This document shows, one piece after another, positions 13,581-25,500 of a stretch of 64,000 nt of DNA (the first letter of the stretch is position 1; each line of letters starts with the position of its first letter). This DNA comes from Diabrotica undecimpunctata (taxonomy: Eukaryota > Arthropoda > Insecta > Coleoptera > Chrysomelidae). The notes under the pieces are model-generated. The model was not told where the DNA came from, did no database searches, and was given only the letters and a program-made list of their open reading frames with translations. The position numbers were made by a program, and so were the translations under genes. The stretch is taken from NCBI RefSeq assembly GCF_040954645.1, contig NC_092808.1, positions 114,802,049 through 114,866,048 on the forward strand, given 5' to 3'.

Positions 13581-16540
13581 TTCGAAAATATTTAGTGTTT
13601 AAAAAAAATTGGGCAAGAAATAGCACGCCTGATAAACAAATCCACCAGCTGATGGAGTTACCACGTTTCACCTCATTCTCCAAAGGATATACTACTTTTT
13701 CTTATAAGAATATATAGGCCACCAATAATAATTCGTATACCACCTTTTGCCACAAATAAAATTTGAATATGGCAAACTTAGCAAAAGTATTAAGTCCAAA
13801 TTAAAAAATAAAAAAATGGAGTTACTACCGTTTACCTCTATGATACAGATATATATATATTATATATGATAACAAAACACCAGAATACACCACAAAGATA
13901 AAAGTTGAAAATCTGCAGGACAACTCAATAAGGTATTTAGGTATATAAAAAAGAATAGCAGAAAGATGCAGAAACACATATATCATCCAAAACGATGCAG
14001 TCAAGGAAAGCTCGGCAAAAATTAAAGTAAACATCTTACATTAGCGAGATACAGGGTGATTATTGAAACAAGTCGAAAACGACAGGGTCATATTATCTTC
14101 TTTATTAAAAAAAATTGTAAAAAAACTTTATTGTAACTTTTGATAGGATATATTATGGTAGGGTACAGTGGCGCACAATAATTTGTTTTAGGGGGCTCAC
14201 TAAGGAAATATAATACCAACTTGTTTATTATATGGGACACCCTATATATTTTGACATTTTTCGTTCACATTTTTAATACTCTTTCACCTGATATGACATA
14301 TCTATTTTCAGTTGTTGAAGCCACTCTGCAAATAAAATGTTTATAGTTGACGTCATGTTAAAGACACTTAAAAATAAAACACTCACAAATGGTACACAAG
14401 GGGTACAATGGACTCCATCCATCGAAATAAATTATTGAAAGCTTTTATTTTATACTTTTGCATAGTTTATTTTAGATGTTGTTTGTGTTTTCTCATCTTT
14501 ATACATACATATTTTTATTACAAATATTAAGTATAACCTAAAAATTATCAAAAAAAAGAAACACAATTTTTTAATATCAAAATTATTTTCAAATTACTGC
14601 AATACAGTAAAATTTTGTGTAAACTTTGTTTTGAGGTACCAACCTCTTCACACTTTTCTGTTACGAGATTTCTGAGTTTTTCTTGATTATGAACCTCAAG
14701 ACCTAGTTGGAAGTGGGATTTTAGTGTTCTTGATTTGCTGTTGGAAATATCAATTTTGTAATTCCTCATCTTACAGTTGATTTATGTTGAGTATGTCATA
14801 AATGAAAATTTCCAGATGACATCACATTCTGCTCAGAACAGAAAAATTAAAGCTCATTTTAGAAACACACTATATTAACAATATTTTTATTAATTTGATT
14901 ATGTTTAAACTGTTAAAAAACATCAATAGTGTTTAAATAATCCACTAGAATGAGCTCTTTAAAATACAAACTTCATAGGGATAGTTTAAGTAGATCTTTA
15001 AAATAAGTTGGCAACTATCATATAACAAAAAGAAATTTGTTAGGCTACTGCTGAAATTAATGTTTTTGGAATTTGAAGTGAACAGCTTCAATATTGTCAG
15101 CTGTATATTTGGATGATTGTCCACTTTCAGTTTTTTTAAACAATTCTGTCAATATATCTGAAAAACTGCATAACATTTGAATATTATTTGGATACTTTAG
15201 TCAAACACTAGTTCATAATCTTTTTGGGAAACCAGTCATACATTCTGTAACTGAATATTACTACAAGCTATGTACATTTACTTATTTAAGGAACTAGTAC
15301 TCAATTGATAGTATTTTTCACATTTACAATTGTTTTTTTCTATAAGTTCTATGGATGCAGTATAGACTAAGTGATAGTTTTGAAGACAGAATTATATTTT
15401 TTCAATAGTAATAGAAATTAACCTGTAGAGTAACATTGGGATTAGATAAACTGCTACTGTTCTAGTAAAATTACAGATAGGGTTTTGAAGTCACTTCTGC
15501 ATTTTGTTATATTTATTAATTATCCTAATCCCAGTTATTTATTTTCACTGTGTCAAGAGAAAATAAATCCATTTCAATATTGTTTCCAAAAAATTACAGA
15601 CTAGCCAGTCTCTAGTAAAGAAGAAACCAGTTTTAAACTAACAAAAACCTAATTGTAGTTTTTATAATAAAAAAACTGTCCTTGTATAAAACCATATTAT
15701 CTGCTTTATATAAATAAATGTAGGTATTTAAATACTAAAGCCCTTGGCCTGACTTTAATTTCTTTTTATAAAACTAGATCATAATAATCGATAGTTATTT
15801 GAATTTCAGTAAAAATAATCCTGATCTGATGTTTATAAATATGACAACCAAACTGTACACAATGAAAAGCAGTTTAGAAGTTCATCAGCATTTCTTTCAA
15901 AAGTCGTAACGATATATATGACTACCTTGGTTTGAAAAGGAGAGCTAGAGCTTCGCAATGTATAAATGTAAATCAAATTTGAAGATAACCTTCAAAACAC
16001 TAGTATACTCACCAAATATTGCATAAGTAGACTGCTCTGGTACAATAAATGGCATATTCAAGCATGTCCTAACAGTCCGTTTCAAAAATATAAATAGATG
16101 TCACGTTATCTACACAAAAAAAATCACTTAAAATCAGTTTATTAATATTTAAATAACAATTTTATAAACTGCCACAGAAAAATCTGCTAGAGCCCACTCG
16201 CCCAACTTTCAACTACTTTCCAAATATTGACAGCAGATGGTAGCATCTGTCAATATATCTATGCCAATTGTCATTTAACAGCTTTTTCTTTGGTGTGCGG
16301 TGTACTTGGTTCTTGGTTGTATAGCGACATACCCATTCACATTGAAAGGCAGGCAACTCTTGTCTAAATGTGTTAAGAAGAAGTAGACTTGTCAAAGTCA
16401 TAAAGTATGGTTATTTTGCGAAGTTACATAGTTTTGTGGATGCTTTTAACCAGAATATAAATATTGTCTTACTTTCATATTAGAATTTTTTATTCCAAAC
16501 TTGTGAACAACTTTAACAATCATATGTGATAAGTAAGATC
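13581..16540. other. Upstream region of LTN1; no firm gene
   Basis: There are no clear repeats beyond short mariner-like ends (ACAGGGTGATTATTGAAAC near 14051; GACACCCTATATA near 14226). A minus-strand ORF at 14548-14769 begins with a plausible AAGATGAGG start. It encodes a charged peptide (KSRTLKSHFQLG..LRNLVTEKCEE) ending near possible donor sites, so it could be a first exon of a divergent gene. I could not assign it. The LTN1 promoter should lie in the last few hundred bases; I see no convincing TATA box or initiator. Confidence 0.35.
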
Positions 16541-16588
16541 ATGGGTGGCAAGCATAAAGTGGCAAATAGAACAAAAAACAATGCGAGG
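16541..16588 (+). CDS. LTN1: LTN1 coding exon 1
   Basis: Residues 1-16, starting [16 protein letters not shown]. The MGGK(x)K opening and basic first residues are typical of listerins, which fixes the start codon. The donor is AGG|GTAACA. The following intron is only 57 bp (16589-16645), ending TTTAATTGCAG. Confidence 0.9.
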
Positions 16589-19500
16589 GTAACAAATTTA
16601 AATGCCATATTTCCTTAAATATATTTACATTTCCTTTAATTGCAGCCATCTAATAGTGGAAGAAGTGCAGAACTTCTGGGGACATCTATACCACAGTTTG
16701 CGGGATTTTCAGGAATAAAAGATACTCCTTTTGGTTTTTCCTGCACTACTGATGAGATAGACACATCCTTGGACCCAAATACTCAAGTGATATTCAAAAA
16801 AATTTCAAAAAAAGATTCTACTACAAAGATTAAGGTTAATATGCTGTCATAGAATAGCGGTTTTTGACATAAATTCACTACTCTCCTTCAATTCCTTTCT
16901 AGCCATCATATATTTACTCTAAGCAGGTTTAAGAACTACATGAAAAATAACTATCAAAATATGTAAATTAAATGGGAAGTAAAAGATTAAAAGAATATCT
17001 GACACAAAAAGATTTGATTCCTAAGGATTGTTAAAATTTAATAAAAGTCATAATGTCATCTGATTAATAACAACATTGAATCATCTGTTTAAATTTTAAT
17101 AATAATTCCCATTTTAAAATAATTTCATATAAATACAATTATTTTTTTGAACATATTATTTAGCTTATATATAAATTAAATTTACCATCAAATGATATTT
17201 ATTTTATTATTAATATGTGGTCTGAATTTGACAGCTTTGTCATAATCATAAGTAAACAACTTATGCTTTGTTAATATGTTAACAGGTGGCTTTATGAGCA
17301 AATATAATAATTTATTGAATCTATTTAAAATATAAAAAATAAATAATAAAATTTCTTTATTTAATTTTAAATATATTATTTAAATTTTAAAAATACAGAA
17401 ATTTTCATAATTTCTTATAAATACAATGTTGATTTTTTGCAATTATTACTTCAACTATTGTATTATAAAGTGTGATAAGAGTTATTAAAACATTTTCATA
17501 TTTTTTATACAGTCACAGCAGAGGAGTTCATTTGTGTACTTAGCGAAGGTGTGGTCGTTAGGTATACAAAATGTCAAAACTGACCATAATTTGTTATTTT
17601 GATTTTTGAAATGTTTCATAATTTTTTTTATACTGGAAACAAAAAAGATCTTACTAATGAATGTGATAAAGCATGTAAAAAGCTTTAAAAAACACCAACA
17701 AAAACTGCCGCTGAATAGAAATTTGATTGAAAATATTATGAAATTGTAAAGAGAATAGTAAAAACAGCAATTTTTTTTAATTTCATATTTTTTACTTTAC
17801 AATACCAGTAATAATAGTTACTGGGAACTATTTTAGTCTTTCCCATCTTCTTTCGCTGACAATTTATTATTTTTCATTTTCTCATCCTTTGATTTAGTTT
17901 TTTTCATTTAATATATTGAGAAATTCCTATAATATTTCTTTATGAATTATACAGGTCATTATTTAAGTTATTTGTAAAATTCATATAAAATAATCATCCA
18001 ATCATTTTAAAATAATGATCAATAACTATAGGGGAATAATCATCATCCCAAAAAATAAGTGATGTTTGAAAATAATATTTTCAATCATATTTTTAACCTT
18101 TTCACTGTGGGAACCTTAAAAGATGATGCCTGTCCCATGCGCGTTAAATCCACGAATGCGAGTATACTCGTTATTGGACAGTTGACTAGTTGACACTCCG
18201 GCGATTATACTCGTCTGGAGCAGCGCACCATACAGGACCAATACACCAGCAGAACAGTTTTATTTTCAATTTCTAGTTCAGATTTTTTCGGATATCTGAT
18301 TATGAAATAAGAGTTAACAAAGTGACAGACAGTTTTTATTGATAGTAAAGAACAAAAGTCAAAAAGAAATAAGAAACCACTTATCATTCTTACAGAGCTA
18401 TAAAGATGATGTCAATTTTTGTAAATCATTTGAATCGAAAGTCTTTTTTTGTGTGGTGAATACCAAAACAAGGCACAACACAAAGTACTACATGACAGAC
18501 GGAGCACATATGTCTTGATTCTGCATGTTTTTTATTTTTGTCACATACAACGCACCTCTTAGTCGGATTTTTTTTATAGGCTGTCGGTGGAACTACATCA
18601 GGAAAATGTCTTTCTGTGAGCATCAAGTCACAGTCAGCTCCACATCTTCTGCCTCCTCCCATGCAGGAAGGTGGAACATGATATTTAGCTATAATTTCTT
18701 CTACTAACCTGAGTTGGAATTTGGCTACTGGAATATTTTCACCAGTTTTGGCTTTATAAACCTGATAAGAGTTTAATACAGCCAGATCCAACAAATTGAA
18801 AAACACGTTCTTGTACCATTTAATGGTTTTTCTGACACTTTCTATAGATGAAAGTAGCATGTCACATTTGTCGACTGATCCCATATTATTATTATATTCA
18901 ATGATACAATGTGGTTTTTTGATAATGTCTCCTGTAAGATAATCTACACATTCCGTATTTTTTAGTTGTGTAGTGTAGCAGCTAGTGAGCATGCAAACTT
19001 CACGCTTATCTTGCTATTTCAGCATGAGAAGTTTATCTGTAGATCTGGGCACAACTTCACCACGTTTAAGTTTTCTGTCAATTTTTGGCATAAATTTCCT
19101 GTTTGACTTTACTGTTCCACAGGTATTCGTTTTTAGATCGTGAAGTTGTGAGAATAACATAGGACTTGAGTACCAGTTATCTACAAATAAGTTATGCCCC
19201 TTGTTCAAGTAAGGCTTCAAAAGTGACATAACAATGTCACCAGATTTTCCCAGTTTTTCAACTTCATATTCTTCAATATTAGATGTGGCTCCCGTGTATA
19301 TGATGAAGTCGAGAACATAGCTGGTTTCACAATAACAAAGGAGAAAAAATTTAACTCCAAACCGACGTCTTTTTGAAGGAATGTGTCTTTCATCTATGCA
19401 AAGATTTTGAAACGGACTGAAATTTTCTCTAAATTTAGATTTCAAATGATCGACTATAATCCTTATTTTACGTAAACTATCTCTGTTGACAGACTCTTCA

Positions 19501-22500
19501 TCATTATCAACAAAATGCATCATCCGCAAAATTAGTAGAAAGCGATCTCTTGTCATGAAGCGCCCAAAAATTGGAGTATTCATAAAAGGTTTACTAGTCC
19601 AATAATCATTAACATTTGATTTTTTCGTCTGGGGCATCAACAGATTGATTGCTAAAAAGCAGTACATTTCATTTATATTAACCGATTTCCATCGTTGTAG
19701 ATGTGAATTCACATCAACCTGTTGTCTACTTCTCCTGTTCATAGTATCGGTTTGTCTCATCTTCAATTTTCTTTATTATTTGGGGCGTGAAAAAGCTTTC
19801 AAAAAAATCTACAGCATGTGGTGTATCTGATAAACTATCAATTTTACATCCAGAATTAGTATTATCAAAAAGGTGTATGACTGGTAAAAACGTTTCATCT
19901 TTCCAAACAAATGCCGCAGCTTCCATAGTTGTTGTTAATTGTTCGGCTGGTGTGTTGTTCAATTCATCTCCAGTTTCATTTTCTGCATCATCTTCAGTCT
20001 CGTTTTCAGCAACATTTTGTGATTTTTCCACGAGCGTTGATGCTAAAATTAAAGAAATGCTTATATAAAATCAACACAAACACAAAAATATACAACACAC
20101 GTTTTGAGATCAACGTGCAGTACAAAAAGCTTAATAAATATATATTTAGTTTACCTTCTGCATCTTCTTCATCGCTTTTTGGCCATCCATCGTCACTCTC
20201 ATAATCGTTCATAAAATCGTCTTCAAAATCACTTTCTTCTAGCATACGCGCGAGATCTGCATCAGTAAGATATTTCCGACTCATTTTCACGACGGGTAAA
20301 ACAATACTGATTCGAGTTCAAATTGCAACCAAGCAAATATTTTGTATAGTAACTTATGCGAGTTAACTCGTCTAGAGCAGTCAAGCAGTCTGAGCGTATG
20401 TACTGTCGGTGTGCGCGGACAGAGACGGAACGCAAGATTCGACTTGTCTATGAGCAGGTGACGTCATATATCGAATAACAAAGCTCTACTGCATATTGAA
20501 ACAGTTCTTATGATTTACGCGAGTTTACTCGTCAAGAGCAGTCAGCTTATAAGCGAGTATACTCGTCAAGAGCAGTGAAAGGGTTAAAGTGTACTAAACA
20601 AACACCTACTCCACAGTATACTAGCATAAGTACTATACTTGTAACTCTCCTCGTGTGAACGGTATCAAGCCATTTTTAGTAGAGTAGCGAGTAGAGTTGA
20701 CTCTACTCGCTACTCTACTCTCCTCACAACTCTACTCGTGTAAACAAGTCTTAAGGGTTGTATTCAGCATGATTTTTATATTTTTGAATTCTTTTCGTAT
20801 TACATATAAAGGGTGAGTCATAAAGGGCAAATTGTAACTGTATGATTAGAATTAATTACTGTCTGTACTGGCAAGTAACCACAATTTAAGTTGAAAATAT
20901 GGTTAATATTGTTTGCAGCTATTTTGTTGTATTTACTATTTTTGTTGGGAATAAACAAGGGAATATGCAATTTACTATTTTTACTTTAAAATTAAGTTTA
21001 TTTGACGTTTTGATTTCCACTTCGGAATTCATTCTCAAAATACAAAACATTAAATAAAGGGGATCACACACATTTTATGCAAAAAGTTAACGTTTTACGC
21101 AAATGCTATAAAATTTACATGAATAGATTCGTTTTTTGGCGTAAATTAATATAAATAAATCTAAAATCAAATCAATATGTACCCGAGTTAAATGATTAAA
21201 GAGATTTTGTTAATCGTCAGTTCATAAATATTTCTGCAGATATTAAGAGCGTAGGCGCAAAATTTCGGGCCGATGCTTTTTAAATGCATTCATTTTTTTC
21301 GAATCCTGAGAAAACTAATAAATATTTTTGAAAAATTTAAATGCAGAATGAAAGATTGCATTATAACTGAGGGCCGAAAGTCCCTTAGAATAAACAAAAA
21401 GTTTTTTTGAATGAGATATTTGAAATTAAAAATTACACTAAATTTTCTCTTCTTTTTCACCCCTGTAACTTATTAAAATAAACATTATAGAAGTTTTCAG
21501 GGACTTTCGGCCCTCAGTAATAATGTAATCTTTCATTCTGCATTTAAATTTTTCAAAAATATTTATTAGTTTTCTCAGGATTCGAAAAAAATGAATGCAT
21601 TTAAAAAGCATTGGCCCGAAATTTTGCGCCTACGCGGCAATGTATCATTACTAGACTTCGGCAAATATGCAAATAAAAATGTAGAAAATATGCACATGTT
21701 TACCCGAAAATATGCAAATATTTTACAAAATATGCATACAAATAAATAAAAAAATCGTAAAATAGTAACAATTTTATTTAAAAAAAAAAGTGTACATAAC
21801 TAAATATTTCCTACTATTCATTAAGATTTACATTTATTTTAAGTAACTACATCATTTTTAAGTATGAATAAACTTATTTAGAATTATGGTAACAATAAAT
21901 GACCAAGTGGTGTTCAAAATTTTCTTACAAAAACTTGTGGCTTCTGTCTGAGTACATATATTTATATATGGAAAAACTTCGTTCAACATCAACTGATGTA
22001 ACGGGAGCATTTTTCAAACTAACCAAAACATTTGGTTCTAAATTAATTGTTTCCGAAATATTTCCAGCTAGAACACTGACTACTTCAGAAAGAATATGGT
22101 AACCTTTATTTTTTTCCATAGTAGCTTCAAATTTTTTTAAAATATCTTTTCCAATATTACCTCTAACGTTCCGACAACATGACGCAAATTCTTTTATTAA
22201 TGCTGTACTTTCGAACAATGACAGTTTTGGTGATTCTAACTGAGTAATTGTTTTTTGAACAAAACTAAAATTTGATTTTATAAATGAAAGTTCTTGTTGA
22301 AGCAAGTTACTCTGAAAAGTTTGTTTAGAATCCAAAAGAGATTGGGAACTTTCATCTGTTAACGTATCAATTATGTTCTTTATTTTAACAAAATGATCTG
22401 CATAAAAATTAGCTGCTTCTAACCATGTTCCCCATCGCGTTAAAATAGGTTGTGGTGGAAGAGGAATGTTAGGTAGCATTTCTTTATAAAGTTGAATTCT

Positions 22501-25500
22501 TATAGGAGATTTAAGAAATACTTTTTTGACACTGGATATCATGGTATTTACAAGAGGAAACTTTTTTCGTATTTCCTCTGCAACTCTGTTTAATCCATGC
22601 GCTACACAAGTAACATGTATTAAATCTGGGAAAAATATTTTTAAATTTTGTCCTGCTTTCACCATATAAGGAGCAGCATCCGATAAAATAAGCAGTAATT
22701 TATTAGAAGGATAGTTGTCGGAAGAAAAAAAGTTGCTAATGTTTCTTGTATAAAACGCGAAATTGTTAAAGCATTTGTTTTCTCAAGTTGCTGGCATGAA
22801 ATAAGATGAGATTTTGGTAAGGTATCTTCTTTAAGAACACCAATCAATAAATGAGCAATATACTTTCCTGAGGAATCAGTGGTTTCGTCTACAGATATGT
22901 AAAAATAATTATCTGCAATTTCTTCCTTAATATTAATTAACACCGACGAGTATAGCCCGTTCACATTATTTCTTCTTAGAGACCGATCACTTGGAACATT
23001 AAGTTTGCAATATTTTTTTAGAAACGAACTAAAATTTACATTTGCTAATTTTGAAAGCGGTATGTTTGCAGACACTAATGCGCGACACAAGTCTTCATTA
23101 AAAGTTTCTTGCTCATCTAATTTTTTTGAAGTAGATTGGAAACATTTAGCCATTGAAGTTTGATGTTTTCCTCCTATTTTTCCTTTTTTTGCAATGTGTG
23201 AAGCAGTTCTCATATGTTGGTCTATCTGAAATTTCTTCTCACATGCTATCTATAAATAAAAATAGAAACCTTTATTTTAACCCAACCTTTAAAATATAAA
23301 AATATACAAGGTGTTTTTGGTTAATCAAATAACTGGTTTGGAAAAAAAACACTCGCTAAGTGTTTTAAATGCAGTATTAATCCACAAATTAGTTTTTGTT
23401 ACTAACCATTAGTACATCATATAACTTATTTTAAAATTCAACAAAAGTTTTTTTTTGTTAATTCAATTACAATAAAAATAATTGTGTTTTAGAATAGCTG
23501 ACTTCATAAAAAAAAGTAAAGGTGAAACATTTTTCTAAATACACACCATTGTATTGTACCATGGACAATTTTTTCTCACTAAAGGAAGCTATTTTTCATT
23601 TAAAAACAACCTACGAGTACTAAATTTCAAGTAAATACGTTTATTGGTTATAAAGTTATTGTTGTTATTAACTAAAAGAATTTATTTTTTTTTTAATTTT
23701 AACACCCTGTATCTCGAAAAGTAAATAAGTTTGACCCCTCATTAACTATATCGTTTTGTTCAATTTTTCGAGAAGTATCTACAGTCAAACGTTGTAAGTG
23801 TCATTTGGAAACACCCTGTATGTATGAAATATTAGATATTTAATAGAAAATATTAGATACTTACAATTTTGCCACAGACTGAACAGTAGATTTTTCCCAT
23901 ATCCATAGACAGCTCTTTATAAGGTTTAATCCAAGTTGAAGCACTGGTTGTTTTAGACATTATAAAATCACAATCTTCCTTTTTGTTACGCACAACGAGT
24001 GTTTACGCTTTGAATATCAAAACAAAAATGATTTACAAATCTGAGCATCAAATTAGAAATGTTTAGGTACCTAATTCAATAAACTGGGAGATTTTGGAAA
24101 ATCCCTAAATTAGGAACAAAACTATTAGCCGTTTACCTGCTGTTAAGATACAATAAATTGTATATAGATTTGGGGATTAGATCATAAAATGCAAATGAGC
24201 GAACCCTTAGCGATTATCCAATAACTGAATGCCTCAGTGACCGAGACTTTCTAAGAATGTTGAGGGCTACTTAAATTGATCTTCTTTGAAATTGTAAATG
24301 TTTTGTACCTGTAGAGATTACGTACTTAGATCATTTCTTGATTAAAATGACTACAAAATTTTATACAAGAATTGAAATAAATTGGTATGTTTAAAAATTT
24401 TCAAATACAGTATAAAAATCTGAACTTTTATGCACTTTATGCAAACTTTTATACAAATATGCCAAAATATGAAATATTTGCATAAAATATGCAAAATATG
24501 CAATATGCATATTTGCCGAAGTCTAATCATTACCAAAGTACATAGTTCCTCTAATCGGCTTATCTTACGCTGGGTTAAGCTGTTTTCAATAGCGACTAGA
24601 CTATAGTAGGGGAGAGTTTTGTACCTTGCAAAATTTTTTGGTTTTTTATTTTTATAAAATTTAGAAATATATATTCGCAAAGTTTATTAAATATGTTACT
24701 AACAGTACGCGGAACAGGCGTACATATTTAATGCCTTAAACAGAGTTTTACTATTAATATATTACTGATTTAGTTGTTTTACTCTTTGCACAAACTCAGA
24801 AGTTAATTTGGTTTTCCTTTGTTTATGGTCAATTTTCCATGTTTGCTTTACTCCGAGATATTTGTATATATCATTTTCCCCCATTGCCTCAATGTTTTGG
24901 CCATCTTGCATATCGAAACTTCCGGACGGAACCTTTCCTCTGACTATATTTACAATACGGCATTCGTCTAGTCCAAAACATACTGATATCATTTGAGAAT
25001 GTTTCCACAGTTTTCAGCATCTGATCCAGGTGGTTTCGACTGGAAGCTATTAATTTCAAATCATCCATATACAGCAGATGATTAAGCTCCGCCACAACAG
25101 TATTATTATTTTTGATGCTAAAACCTGAGCCAGTGAAGTTCAGTAGCTGAAGTAGTGTGTTCATCGCTAAACAGAACCAAAGAGGACTCAATGAGTCCCC
25201 TTGAAAAAGGCCCCGGTTAATTGGGATATCTTCAGTTTCGATGTTGTTTTTACCAGGTATTTGAAGGTGAATTTTCTTCCACTCCATCACTATATATTTT
25301 AAAAAGGTCACTATAGTATCATTGACTTTAAATATTTTCCATATATCTATAAGCCATTTATGCGATACTGAATCAAATGCCTTCTTGTAGTCAATGAAGG
25401 CAGTAAAAATGTTCATTTTTTTTTGTGTATGCCTGATTAGAATTGTTCGAGTCGATTATAAGTTGTTCTTTGCAGCCCATGGAACCCTTAGCGCATCCTT

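Larger units (their letters stand above)
21644..24533 (-). mobile_element. hAT-family transposon with 8-bp target duplication
   Basis: The direct repeat ATCATTAC at 21644-21651 and 24526-24533 flanks a 2,874-bp element (21652-24525). Its ends are inverted: TAGACTTCGGCAAATATGCA on the left, mirrored on the right. Subterminal regions are dense in ATATGCAAA-type motifs on both sides. An 8-bp duplication is the hAT signature. A MITE sits in the transposase intron. Confidence 0.96.

Noticed and set aside
14548..14769. CIDE-N-type domain in the minus-strand ORF
   Set aside because: A weak resemblance of the charged pattern only, without an alignable core, so I left it as an unassigned ORF.
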